DNA of 62,408 bases from Pleomorphomonas carboxyditropha (GTDB taxonomy: Bacteria > Pseudomonadota > Alphaproteobacteria > Rhizobiales > Pleomorphomonadaceae): positions 1 through 62,408 of the forward strand of contig NZ_NQVN01000027.1 of assembly GCF_002770725.1 (NCBI RefSeq), in the 5' to 3' direction. Shown here piece by piece: positions 40,860 to 50,072 of this stretch (position 1 is the stretch's first letter; each line of letters begins with the position of its first letter). The notes beneath the pieces were generated by a model. It searched no databases, was not told where the DNA came from, and saw only the letters and a list, made by a program, of their open reading frames with translations. A program made the translations under genes and the position numbers.

Positions 40860-41601
40860 CGCGCTCGGCCTCGCGCTCGATCGCGAGGAGGGGCTCGCCT
40901 CCGAGGCGCGCCTTCTGTCCGCCCGACACGAGGGGGAGGCGGCGGAAGCCATACTTGCCGCCGCGCTCGATCTCTACGCCGGCAGGATCGCGCTGGTGTC
41001 GAGCTTCGGCGCCGACAGCGCCGTGCTGCTCGCCATGGTGGCCGACATCGACCGGTCCCTGCCGGTGATCTTCCTCGACACCGGCAAGCTGTTCCCGGCA
41101 ACCGTCGCCTATCGCGACAGGCTGGTGGAGGCGCTCGGCCTCACCGGCGTCTTCACCCGGCAACCGGACGCCGCCGATCTCGCCGCGGCCGATCCGGCCG
41201 GCGCCCTGTGGATGGCCGACACCGACGCCTGCTGCGACATCCGCAAGGTGAAACCGCTCGCCGCCGCCCTCCAGTCCTATGCCGCCTGGATTTCCGGCCG
41301 CAAGCGCTATCAGGCGGCGACGCGCGCGCAACTGCCGTTGTTCGAGGCGGCCGACGGCCGCATCAAGGTCAACCCGCTGCTCGGCTGGGACCGCGCGCGC
41401 ATCGAAGCCTATCGCGAGGCGCGCCGCCTGCCGCCGCATCCGCTGGTCGCCGAGGGTTATCCGTCGATCGGCTGCCTGCCCTGCACCGACAAGGTCAGGC
41501 CGGGCGAGGACGAACGGGCGGGCCGCTGGCGCGGCAAGGCGAAGACCGAATGCGGCATTCATCTCGACCGGCCGTCCGGCGCGGTCATCGCGGGGATTTG
41601 A
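40849..41601 (+). CDS. cysH: assimilatory adenylylsulfate (APS) reductase
   Basis: 250 residues; the ATG overlaps the cysI stop by 11 bases. PAPS/APS reductase fold with SSFGADSAVLL and FLDTGKLFPAT, and the catalytic Cys in KTECGIHL. The Cys-Cys pair (DACCDIRKV) and Cys-x2-Cys (GCLPCTDK) are the [4Fe-4S] ligands of the APS-specific form. It makes sulfite from APS using thioredoxin. Confidence 0.93.
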   Translation: MVPDALGLALDREEGLASEARLLSARHEGEAAEAILAAALDLYAGRIALVSSFGADSAVLLAMVADIDRSLPVIFLDTGKLFPATVAYRDRLVEALGLTGVFTRQPDAADLAAADPAGALWMADTDACCDIRKVKPLAAALQSYAAWISGRKRYQAATRAQLPLFEAADGRIKVNPLLGWDRARIEAYREARRLPPHPLVAEGYPSIGCLPCTDKVRPGEDERAGRWRGKAKTECGIHLDRPSGAVIAGI

Positions 41602-41604
41602 ATC

Positions 41605-42150
41605 ATGGTCGCCACCGCCATCGTGCCGCAGGCCGCCGCCACCGGCACCTCGACGCCGGACGTCTATCGGGGCGGCCGCTTCGAACCCAACGACTTCGTC
41701 ATCGCCGCCGAGGACAGCGGCGGCGACGGCCTGATCCTGCCGCTTGCCGCATTGCGGACGGCGCTCGAGCACGACGGCCCCGGCAACCGCCGGCTGGGCC
41801 TGCTGTTTTCGCCGGCCGACCGCCTCGAGGACGCGCTGCCGCTGCTCGATCGCGTCGCCGTTCTTGCCATCGATTTTCCGAAATATGCCGATGGCCGCGG
41901 CTTCAGCCATGCCGCCCGTTTCGTCCGCGCCGGTTTCACCGGCGAGATCCGAGCGGTCGGCGATGTGCTGATCGACGAGATCCCGCTGATGCGCCGCGTC
42001 GGCTTCACGGCTTTCGAAGTCAGGAACGCGACGACCCGCCGCTATCTCTCCGAAGGCCGCGATCCCTCGCCCGGCCTCCATTATCAGCCGGGCGCCGTGC
42101 CGGAACCACCGGCCGGCACCCGCCCCTGGCTGCGCCGGCGCGCCACCTGA
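41605..42150 (+). CDS. DUF934 family protein of the sulfate-assimilation operon
   Basis: 181 residues starting three bases after cysH. Matches the DUF934 type seen downstream of cysI/cysH: LILPLAALRTALEHD, LAIDFPKYADGRGFSHAARF and GEIRAVGDVLIDEIPLMRRVGFTAFEV. Soluble, no cofactor motif. Assumed oxidoreductase accessory protein; function unknown. Confidence 0.88.
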   Translation: MVATAIVPQAAATGTSTPDVYRGGRFEPNDFVIAAEDSGGDGLILPLAALRTALEHDGPGNRRLGLLFSPADRLEDALPLLDRVAVLAIDFPKYADGRGFSHAARFVRAGFTGEIRAVGDVLIDEIPLMRRVGFTAFEVRNATTRRYLSEGRDPSPGLHYQPGAVPEPPAGTRPWLRRRAT

Positions 42151-42291
42151 GACCGGCCATCCCGACCGCTACCGGCGGCGTAATGGAGCCGCGCCCGGCC
42201 GCGTGATACACTCGCGTACACTTTCGCCGCTTTCGTATCTCAAGTTTTCCGGATTATCCCTTAGGCTACAGTGCCGAAACGGAGCCGGACC

Positions 42292-43530
42292 ATGGCCTTC
42301 TGGAAACAACTGGTGCTCGCCCTGCTCCTGGGGCTGGCGGGAATCGTCGGCTGGGGCGCTCTCGACCCGGCGGCGCGTCCTCGGCTGATCGCCGCCGGTG
42401 TTCCCGGAGCACTGCTGCCCGAATGGGCCTTCCTCGCCGCCGGCGACAGCGCGGCCGCGGCAACGCCGAAAGCCGAGGGCAGCCGCCGCAACGGCAACGA
42501 AACCGGCGGCGGCCGATCCGCCGACGCCGCGGGCGGCGGCTCCGGAGGCGCGCGAGCGGCGCTGGTGGTCACCGCCCCCGTCGTCATGACCGAAACCGCC
42601 GATCGCGTCAGCGCCATCGGCACCGCCGAGGCGGCGCGCACCGTCGTCATCTTCCCGCGCGCCGTCGGCATGGTGACCGAGATCACCTTCACATCGGGCG
42701 AGCGGGTCGAGGCCGGCGCCACGCTCGTCCGTCTCGACGACGACAGCGAGAAGATCGCCGTCGAGCAGGCGAGGGTCGCCCTGCAGGATGCCGACGCCAG
42801 GGCGACGCGCAACGACCGGCTGGCCGAGACGCGGGCGATTTCCGCCGCCGAGCGCGACACGGCCCGCTTCGAGCTGTCGAAGGCGCGCCTGGCCCTGCAG
42901 GAAGCCGAGCTCAACCTCAGCCGCCGCACCATCGCCGCGCCGTTCGCCGGCGTCGTCGGCCTCACCTCGGTCGAGGTGGGCGACATGGTGTCGAGCTCCA
43001 CCGAGATCGTCACCCTCGACGACCGCTCGGACATCAAGGTCGAATTCCGCGTCCCCGAGGCCTTCGCCGCCCGCCTCGCCATCGACCAGCCGATCGAGGT
43101 GGCGACGCCGTCGCAACCCGGCGCCCGCTTTGCCGGCAAGGTCACCGCCGTCGGCAGCCGCATCGAATCCGACAGCCGGACGCTGGTGGCGCAGGCGACG
43201 GTGCGGAACCGCGACGACGTCCTCCGGCCCGGCATGTCGTTCGCCGTGAGCGTCCGCTTTCCCGGCATCCGGAAGACCGCCGTACCGGCGCCGTCGGTGC
43301 AGTGGGATCGCGACGGCGCCTATGTCTGGGCCGTCGACGACGGCAAGGCGAAGCGGGTCGGCGTCGCCATCGTCGAGCGGAACAAGGACACGGTGCTGGT
43401 CAGCGGCGACCTCGCGGCCGGCGACCCGGTGGTCGTCGAAGGCATTCAGTCGGTGCGGGCCGGCGCGCCCGTCCGGATGGCCGGCGAACCGAGGCAACTG
43501 GCCGACGGAAGCGAGGGGGCGGAACCATGA
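42292..43530 (+). CDS. RND efflux periplasmic adaptor (membrane fusion protein)
   Basis: 412 residues from ATG 42292. One N-terminal membrane anchor (about residues 7-25), a disordered Gly/Ala/Asn-rich linker (about 55-85), then the lipoyl/hairpin/beta-barrel order of MFPs: VIFPRAVGMVTEITFTSGERVEAGATLVRLDD, a coiled-coil hairpin with AEARATRN-type heptads, and RTIAAPFAGVVGL. TACACT direct repeats 10 bp apart lie upstream at 42207-42222. It bridges the pump encoded next to an outer-membrane channel that is not in the window. Confidence 0.9.
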   Translation: MAFWKQLVLALLLGLAGIVGWGALDPAARPRLIAAGVPGALLPEWAFLAAGDSAAAATPKAEGSRRNGNETGGGRSADAAGGGSGGARAALVVTAPVVMTETADRVSAIGTAEAARTVVIFPRAVGMVTEITFTSGERVEAGATLVRLDDDSEKIAVEQARVALQDADARATRNDRLAETRAISAAERDTARFELSKARLALQEAELNLSRRTIAAPFAGVVGLTSVEVGDMVSSSTEIVTLDDRSDIKVEFRVPEAFAARLAIDQPIEVATPSQPGARFAGKVTAVGSRIESDSRTLVAQATVRNRDDVLRPGMSFAVSVRFPGIRKTAVPAPSVQWDRDGAYVWAVDDGKAKRVGVAIVERNKDTVLVSGDLAAGDPVVVEGIQSVRAGAPVRMAGEPRQLADGSEGAEP

Positions 43531-46500
43531 GCGGCCGCAGCCACGCCCTCACCGCGCTGTTCGTCCGCCGGCCGGTGCTGGCGCTGGTGGTCAACGCGCT
43601 GGTCGTCGTCGCCGGACTGGCCGCCTATCGCGACGTGGAAGTGCGCGAGCTGCCGGACGTCGACCGTCCCGTGGTGACGGTGACCGTCGGCTACGACGGC
43701 GCCGCGCCGGAGACCATCGATACCGACGTCACCGCCCGCGTCGAGGCGGCGGTGTCGCGGGTCGCTGGCGTCACCTCGATCTCCGGCCGGTCGAGCTTCG
43801 GACGGTCGCGCGTCACCATCGAGTTTTCCGAGAACACCGACCTCAACGTCGCCGCCAACGACACCCGCGACGTGGTGAGCCGCATCCGCAACCAGTTGCC
43901 GGACGACGTCGACGAGCCGCAGATCGTCAAGGCCGACGCCGACGGCGACGCCATCATCCGCCTCGCCGTCACCTCCGACCGGGTGTCGCTGGAGGAGCTG
44001 ACCAGCCTGGTCAACGACCGCATCGCCGACGCGCTGGCCGCCGTCGACGGCGTCGCCGACGTGCAGGTGTTCGGCGACCAGGAGCCGGTGTTCCGCGTCG
44101 ACATCGACCAGACGGCGCTGGCGGCGCGCGGCCTCACCATCGCCGACCTCATCGCGACGCTGTCCACCGTGTCGATGGACAGCCCGGCCGGCGCGCTCGC
44201 CAATCGCGACCTCAGCCTGGTGGTGCGCGCCGACGCCCGCGTCACCGACGCGGCGGCCATGGCGCGCCTGCTGATCGACGCCAACACGCGGCTCGGCGAC
44301 GTGGCGACGGTGTCGCTCGCCCCCGACACCGGCACCTCGCAGCTCAAGATCAACGGCAAGGCCGGCATCGGCATGGGCATCGTCCGGGCCGCCCGCTCCA
44401 ACTCGATCCAGATTTCCGACGACGTCGCCCGCGTGGTGGCGAGCCTGAAGCCGACGCTGCCGGACGGCGTCGAGCTCGCCGTCACCTCCGACGAGGCGCG
44501 CTTCATCAACGGCGCCCTGCACGAGGTGATCCTGGCGCTCGGCCTCGGCGTCGTCATCGTCGTCGCCGTCATCTACCTGTTCCTCGCCAACTGGCGGGCG
44601 ACGCTGATCCCGGCCATCACCATCCCGGTGTCGCTGGTCGGCACGCTGGCGGCGATGTGGCTGACCGGCTTCTCGATCAATATCGTCACCCTGCTGGCGC
44701 TGGTGCTGGCCACCGGCCTGGTGGTCGACGACGCCATCGTCGTGCTGGAGAACATCGTCCGCCGCCGCCACATGGGCATGAAGCCGCGCGCCGCCGCGGT
44801 GCTCGGCACCGAGGAGGTGTTCTTCGCCGTGCTGGCCACCACGGCGACGCTCGCCGCCGTCTTCGTGCCGATCTCCTTCCTGCCGGGCACCGCCGGCAGC
44901 CTGTTCCGCGAATTCGGCTTCGTGCTGGCCATCGCCGTCACCATCTCCGGCGTCACGGCGCTGACCTTCGCGCCGATGCTCGCCGCCACCATCCTGCCGG
45001 CCGAGGAACGGCAGAAGCGGGCGATCATGCCGCGGCTGCTCGGGGCCGTCGGCCGGCCGCTCGCCGCGCTCTACGGCCGGCTGCTCGACGCGGCGCTCGC
45101 CGCCCCGCTGGTGGTCATCGCCCTGTCGGTCGCCTTCGGCGGCGTCGCCTGGATCATCTTCCAGGGCCTGCCGAGCGAGCTGACGCCGCGCGAGGACCGC
45201 GGCTCGGTGTCGTTGATGATCACCGCGCCGCCGGGCATTTCCATCGACAACATGGGGCGGCAGATGGACAAGGTGGCCGCCGTGGTCCAGCCCTATCTCG
45301 ACAGCGGCGAGGCGACGGCCAGCTTCGCCATCGCCGGGCGTGGCGACACCAACTCCGGCTTCATGATGGTGACGCTGGCCCCGTGGGAAGAGCGGGCGCG
45401 CGGCCAGGCGGCGATCGCCGCCGAGATCAACGCCAAGCTGGCCGCCATCCCGTCGATCCAGGCGCGCATGCTCGGCTCCAACTCGCTCGGCATCCGCGGC
45501 GGCGGCCAGGGCCTGCGCCTGTCGCTGGTCGGGCCCGACTTCGAGGGCCTGTCCCAGGTCGGCGACGCCTTCATCAAGGCCCTGGAGACGCGGCCGGAGG
45601 TGCGCGGCGCCACCCTCGACTACCAGCCGACGCAGCCGCAGCTCTCCGTGCGCATCGATCGCGACCGGGCGCAGGATCTCGGCATTCCCGTCGCCGGGCT
45701 GGCGCAGGCGCTGCAGGCGGTGCTCGACGGCCGCGAGGTGGTGGACGTGTCGGTCGGCGACCGGATCATTCCGGTCAAGCTGGTGTCGAGCGCCACGCCG
45801 ATCGACGACCCGACCGACCTCGGCAACGTCTTCCTCAGGACCGCCGACAAGCGGATGGTGCCGATGAGCGCCATCGCCACGCTCGTCGAGGGCTCGACGG
45901 CGCCCGGCCTGTCGCGCGACGGCCAGCAGCGGGCGGTGCCGATCACCGTCGACCCGGCGCCCGGCGTGGCGCTCCGCCAGGCGATGGCGGTGGCCGACGA
46001 GGTGGCGGCCTCGGTGCTGCCGGCCGGCTACGGCATCAAGCAAACCGGCGAGGCGGCGGCGCTGGCCCAGACGTCGGCCGGCCTCGCCACCACCTTCGGC
46101 TTCGCGCTGATCGTGGTGCTCCTGGTGCTCGCCGCCCAGTTCGAGAGCTTCGTCGCCGCGCTGATCATCATCGCCACCGTGCCCTTCGGCCTCGCCGCCG
46201 CCGTGTTCGCCATCCGCTTCACCGGCGGCACGCTCAACATCTACAGCCAGATCGGTCTCGTCATGGTGGTCGGCATCATGGCCAAGAACGGCATCCTGAT
46301 CGTCGAGTTCGCCAATCAGCTGCGCGACGAAGGCCGCAGCGTCCGCGAGGCGATCAATGCGGCCGCCCGCATCCGCCTGAGGCCGGTGATGATGACGATG
46401 ATCGCCACCATCGTCGGCGCCGTGCCGCTGGTGCTGGCCTTCGGCGCCGGCGCCGAGGCGCGCGTCGCCCTCGGCTGGGTGCTGGTGGGCGGCCTCGGCT

Positions 46501-46679
46501 TTGCGACGGTCTTCACGCTGTTCCTGACGCCGGTCGCCTATCTGCTTCTGGCCGGCTTCGCCAAGCCGCGCGGCCATGTCGAGCGGCTGCTGTCCGGCGA
46601 ACTCACCGCCGCCGAGGCGATCGGCCTCACCGAACGCGAGACGGCGGCCCCGGCGGCATCGAAGCTCGCCGCCGAATAG
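43527..46679 (+). CDS. RND multidrug/solvent efflux transporter (HAE1-type)
   Basis: 1050 residues, starting inside the stop of the adaptor gene (ATGA). Twelve membrane segments with two large periplasmic loops. The proton-relay Asp pair is in LATGLVVDDAIVVLENIVRRR, and the duplicated half carries MVVGIMAKNGILIVEFANQLRDEG. It exports substrates by proton antiport together with the adaptor. Substrates cannot be predicted; no dedicated repressor is adjacent. Confidence 0.94.
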   Translation: MSGRSHALTALFVRRPVLALVVNALVVVAGLAAYRDVEVRELPDVDRPVVTVTVGYDGAAPETIDTDVTARVEAAVSRVAGVTSISGRSSFGRSRVTIEFSENTDLNVAANDTRDVVSRIRNQLPDDVDEPQIVKADADGDAIIRLAVTSDRVSLEELTSLVNDRIADALAAVDGVADVQVFGDQEPVFRVDIDQTALAARGLTIADLIATLSTVSMDSPAGALANRDLSLVVRADARVTDAAAMARLLIDANTRLGDVATVSLAPDTGTSQLKINGKAGIGMGIVRAARSNSIQISDDVARVVASLKPTLPDGVELAVTSDEARFINGALHEVILALGLGVVIVVAVIYLFLANWRATLIPAITIPVSLVGTLAAMWLTGFSINIVTLLALVLATGLVVDDAIVVLENIVRRRHMGMKPRAAAVLGTEEVFFAVLATTATLAAVFVPISFLPGTAGSLFREFGFVLAIAVTISGVTALTFAPMLAATILPAEERQKRAIMPRLLGAVGRPLAALYGRLLDAALAAPLVVIALSVAFGGVAWIIFQGLPSELTPREDRGSVSLMITAPPGISIDNMGRQMDKVAAVVQPYLDSGEATASFAIAGRGDTNSGFMMVTLAPWEERARGQAAIAAEINAKLAAIPSIQARMLGSNSLGIRGGGQGLRLSLVGPDFEGLSQVGDAFIKALETRPEVRGATLDYQPTQPQLSVRIDRDRAQDLGIPVAGLAQALQAVLDGREVVDVSVGDRIIPVKLVSSATPIDDPTDLGNVFLRTADKRMVPMSAIATLVEGSTAPGLSRDGQQRAVPITVDPAPGVALRQAMAVADEVAASVLPAGYGIKQTGEAAALAQTSAGLATTFGFALIVVLLVLAAQFESFVAALIIIATVPFGLAAAVFAIRFTGGTLNIYSQIGLVMVVGIMAKNGILIVEFANQLRDEGRSVREAINAAARIRLRPVMMTMIATIVGAVPLVLAFGAGAEARVALGWVLVGGLGFATVFTLFLTPVAYLLLAGFAKPRGHVERLLSGELTAAEAIGLTERETAAPAASKLAAE

Positions 46680-46784
46680 AAGATCATGGCAACCCGCGAA
46701 GAGGCCGACGCAGCCGCTCGGCGAGGCGACTGGAGCATTTCCGGATGCAAGACGGGTTCCGACGTTTGCCGCAATTGCTCGATG

Positions 46785-47951
46785 TCAACTGCCGGCGCTG
46801 AAGAATCGCTGATGCACCATACAGGCAGCGCCGAAAGCCGCGCCGGATGGTCCCAGGGTTGAAAGCTCTATTTTGGGCCGCGGCAAACCGACGATCAGCA
46901 TCGAATCGAGATTCTCGCGCACCCGCTTCTCGACGAACGGATAGATCGGCGCCACCGAGCCGCCGAGCACCACGAGGTCGGGATCGAGCACCTTGACCAG
47001 TTGCGCCAGGCCATGGCTGAGGTCGTCGGCCCATGCGTCGGCAATTCGCCGCGCCATCTCATCGCCGCGGGCAAGCGCCGCCAGGAACCGGTCGAGGTCG
47101 GGCTGTCCACCCTGTTCTTCGTAGGTGCCGAGCACCATGTCCTTGCCGATCAGCGTTTCGAGTTCGCCGGCCGTACCACGCCGGGCCGGCCGGCCGTTGC
47201 GCTCGATCGTCAGATGGCCGAATTCGCCGGCGAAGCCGAAGGCGCCGCGGAACAGCCTGCCGCCAGCGGTAATGGCGCCGCCGACGCCGTTCTCGATGTG
47301 AAGGAAGATGCTGGTGTTGGACCAGTCCAGGTCGCCGCTGTAGATCTCGCCGATGGCGAAGGCATTGGCATCGTTCTCCGCCGTCACATCGATCGGAAAA
47401 GGAAGGAACTCCCGCAGCATGTCCGTGACCGGCGTGTCCCGCCAGCCGAGCATGTGAGCGTTGCGGGCGTTGCCGGCATGATCGAGCAGCGCCGGCAGCG
47501 TGACGCATATGCCCTTCAGCCGGCTTTCCTCGACGGTCGGCAGGACGCTGGCGGCGAGAGCCGCCGCCTTGGCGATCACCGCCTCCGGCGGGAAGGAAGG
47601 ACTGTCGAAGGCGACCGACTTTTGCTGCACGGTCGACGCCGAGAGGTCGATCACCACCGCGCTCAGCCGGTCGACGCCGATCTCCACGCCGGTAAAATAG
47701 CCGCCGTCGGGCGAGAGACGGATCTCGATGCCGGGCCGCCCGGTCCGTTTCTCTTCTCCGGGACGAGGCGTGTCCGGCGCTTCGATCACCAGACCCGACG
47801 ACATGAGGGACGCCACGATGTTGCCCGTCGACGACCGGTTGAGCCCGAGCACGCGCGCAAGCTCGGCCCGGCTCATCCCACCCTTCCGAAACAGGGCGTT
47901 CAACGCATCAATCTCATTCAAATATCGAATGGTCTGGGGATTATTCATCAT
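46785..47951 (-). CDS. ROK-family transcriptional regulator lacking the zinc motif
   Basis: 388 residues. N-terminal winged helix (MSRAELARVLGLNRSSTGNIVASLMSSGLVIE, about residues 26-57) followed by a ROK fold with AENDANAFAIGE and a GAFGFAGEFGHLTIE loop. Where ROK proteins normally carry the Cys-x-Cys-Gly zinc cluster, the sequence is NGRPARRGTAGELE, with no cysteines. It ends a unit with the rbs-type ABC genes upstream, separated from the binding-protein gene by a hairpin. It is the likely repressor acting at the two matching sites at 51786 and 53180. Confidence 0.88.
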   Translation of the reverse strand: MMNNPQTIRYLNEIDALNALFRKGGMSRAELARVLGLNRSSTGNIVASLMSSGLVIEAPDTPRPGEEKRTGRPGIEIRLSPDGGYFTGVEIGVDRLSAVVIDLSASTVQQKSVAFDSPSFPPEAVIAKAAALAASVLPTVEESRLKGICVTLPALLDHAGNARNAHMLGWRDTPVTDMLREFLPFPIDVTAENDANAFAIGEIYSGDLDWSNTSIFLHIENGVGGAITAGGRLFRGAFGFAGEFGHLTIERNGRPARRGTAGELETLIGKDMVLGTYEEQGGQPDLDRFLAALARGDEMARRIADAWADDLSHGLAQLVKVLDPDLVVLGGSVAPIYPFVEKRVRENLDSMLIVGLPRPKIELSTLGPSGAAFGAACMVHQRFFSAGS

Positions 47952-47958
47952 GAAAACT

Positions 47959-47983
47959 GCGGGAGGGGACTGCCCCCTCCCGC
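47959..47983 (-). terminator. terminator/attenuator between binding-protein gene and ROK gene
   Basis: Perfect 10-bp stem GCGGGAGGGG / CCCCTCCCGC with a 5-base loop. On the transcribed minus strand it is followed by AG and TTTT just before the ROK ATG. It should let only a fraction of transcripts reach the regulator. Confidence 0.75.
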
Positions 47984-47992
47984 ACCCTAAGC

Positions 47993-49000
47993 TTAGTGGG
48001 CGGACAACACATGATCAACGTTCGCCGAGGTGACGGCGAGCCACGGCACGTAATAGTGCTGTTCCTTGCCCTCATTCCAGGCCAGGGAGCCGCCGTTCGC
48101 GTCCCACACCGCCGCGCGCGGCTTGTAGCCGTCGATCAGCTTGTTGAGGGCCAGGTCGATGGCACCCTGAGACTGACCTTTGGCATCCTGCAGGATCGAC
48201 ATCAACTGGTCTCCGCGCTTGACCGCCTCGAGCGCGTCCTTGATGCCGTCGACGCCGGCAACCGGAACGGAACCCGGGGCGAGGCCATAGTTGCGGATAC
48301 CCTCGATGGCGCCAACCGCCATCTCGTCGTTTTCGGCCAGCACGCCCTTGATCTGGTCGCCATTGGCGGTGAGGAAGTTCTCCATCAACGTGATGGCCTC
48401 GGCGCGCGACCAGTTGGCCGTGTTCTGGCCGAGGACGGTGACGTTCGGCTTCCCGGCGAGCACATTCTGGATGCCCTGGAACCGCTGGACCTGCGCCGAC
48501 TGGCCGATCATGCCCTCGAGGATGACGATCTTGGCGTCGTCGCCGGCCTTGTCGATCACTGCCTTGGCCAGCATCTCGCCGGCCTCGACGTCGTTCGAGT
48601 TGATGTAGGCGTCATAGAGCTCGGTCTTGGAAACGACCGTGTTGGAACCGAACACCGGAATGCCGGCCTTGCGGGCCCGTTCGAGCGGCTCGTTGCCGGC
48701 GTCGATATCCACCGGGATGAAGATGATGGCGTCATACTTCTCGGTGATGGCGGTGTCGAACAGGTTGGACTGGGTCAGCACGTCCTGCCGGCCGTCCAGG
48801 ATGGTCAGCGTCGCCGTACCGTCGGCGAGCGCCGGATGTTCCTTGGCGGCATCGGCCCAGAGCACGTTGTATTCGGTATTGAGGCTCTGAACGATGGCGG
48901 CGATCCGAAGCGGAGCGGCGCTGGCGGCAGTGGCGATCAGCATCGGCAGAGCCACGGCAACGCCGGCGGCCTGGAGCATCAGTCTACGATTTACCCTCAT
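47993..49000 (-). CDS. periplasmic sugar-binding protein of ABC transporter
   Basis: 335 residues from ATG 49000, with GGAGGAAG in front. Signal peptide with a leading Arg pair (NRRLM) and cleavage near ASA-AP. Ribose/allose-type binding protein: AAIVQSLNTEYNVLWADAAKEH, DAIIFIPVDIDAGNEPLERARKAGIPVFG and GVLAENDEMAVGAIEGIRNYG. It feeds the permease and ATPase just upstream. By context its ligand may be a ketohexose such as D-allulose (inference). Confidence 0.9.
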   Translation of the reverse strand: MRVNRRLMLQAAGVAVALPMLIATAASAAPLRIAAIVQSLNTEYNVLWADAAKEHPALADGTATLTILDGRQDVLTQSNLFDTAITEKYDAIIFIPVDIDAGNEPLERARKAGIPVFGSNTVVSKTELYDAYINSNDVEAGEMLAKAVIDKAGDDAKIVILEGMIGQSAQVQRFQGIQNVLAGKPNVTVLGQNTANWSRAEAITLMENFLTANGDQIKGVLAENDEMAVGAIEGIRNYGLAPGSVPVAGVDGIKDALEAVKRGDQLMSILQDAKGQSQGAIDLALNKLIDGYKPRAAVWDANGGSLAWNEGKEQHYYVPWLAVTSANVDHVLSAH

Positions 49001-49037
49001 TTCTTCCTCCACTTTCAATGGGCTTTCCGTTTGCCCG

Positions 49038-50009
49038 TCACAACTCACCGCGATCCTTGGAACGGTCGATCAACACCGCCAGGACGATGATGGAACCTTT
49101 GATGATCTGCTGGTAATACGAAGACACACCCATCAGATCGAGCCCGTTGCTGATCATGCCGATGATCAGGACGCCGACGAGCGTGTAGGTGATGCGGCCA
49201 ATGCCGCCGGTGAGGCTGGTGCCGCCGATGACGACCGCGGCGATGGCATCGAGCTCGTAGCCGATGCCGGCCTGCGGCAGCGCCGAGGTGGTGCGCGCCG
49301 TCAGCATGACGCCGGCGAGGCCCGCCAGCCCGCCCATCAGGGCGTAGACGGAAAAGACGATGCCGCGCGTGTTGATGCCCGACGTCTTGGCGCTGCGCGG
49401 GTTGCCGCCCACCGCGTAGACGCGCCGGCCGTAGACCGAGTAGCGCAGCGTCACGTAGGCGATCGCGAACACGATGGCGAAGATGATCACCGGCACCGGG
49501 ATGCCGAGCACCGCGCCCTGGCCGAGCCAGCGGAACTCCGGGCTGAGGTTGGGGATCGGCCGGCCGCCGCTATAGAGCAACGTGGCGCCGCGGGCGACGC
49601 TGAGCAGACCCAGCGTCGCCACGAAGGGCGGCACGCTGAAATAGGCGATCAAGCCGCCGTTGATCACGCCGCAGGCCGTGCCGACGAGCACGCCGGCGAT
49701 GACGGCGAAGACGGCCGGCTGCGCGTCGCCGCCGGTGACCAGGCTGGCGGCCACCGCGCCGGCCAGCGCCAGGATCGAGCCGATCGACAGATCGATGCCC
49801 GCCGTCAGGATGACGAAGGTCATGCCGACCGCCAGCACGCCGTTGATGGAAACCTGCCGCAGGACGTTCACGAGGTTGTTGGACGTCAGGAAGTTGTTCG
49901 ACAGGAACGACAGAATCAGAAACAGAACCAGAAAGGAGATGACGATACCGTAGCGAGATACGAGTTCGGCCAAACCCCATTCGCGGCGCCCACTTTCAGC
50001 AGCCTTCAC
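49038..50009 (-). CDS. sugar ABC transporter permease (RbsC-like)
   Basis: 323 residues from GTG 50009 behind GGGGAGTAAGG. Membrane protein with GMTFVILTAGIDLSIGSILALAG and the ATPase-contact loop VGGNPRSAKTSGINTRG, both hallmarks of RbsC. It lies between ATPase and binding-protein genes in one leftward operon. Confidence 0.93.
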   Translation of the reverse strand: MKAAESGRREWGLAELVSRYGIVISFLVLFLILSFLSNNFLTSNNLVNVLRQVSINGVLAVGMTFVILTAGIDLSIGSILALAGAVAASLVTGGDAQPAVFAVIAGVLVGTACGVINGGLIAYFSVPPFVATLGLLSVARGATLLYSGGRPIPNLSPEFRWLGQGAVLGIPVPVIIFAIVFAIAYVTLRYSVYGRRVYAVGGNPRSAKTSGINTRGIVFSVYALMGGLAGLAGVMLTARTTSALPQAGIGYELDAIAAVVIGGTSLTGGIGRITYTLVGVLIIGMISNGLDLMGVSSYYQQIIKGSIIVLAVLIDRSKDRGEL

Positions 50010-50072
50010 GACCCTTACTCCCCATAAGCTTGTTATGATGTTCCCAAGCGCGCGGCATTCGGTCCGCCGGCA

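Noticed and set aside
43446-46577. 1043-residue minus-strand frame opposite the RND transporter
   Set aside because: Antisense shadow of an unmistakable RND pump; composition is His/Asp/Gly/Arg-rich and nonsensical as a protein.
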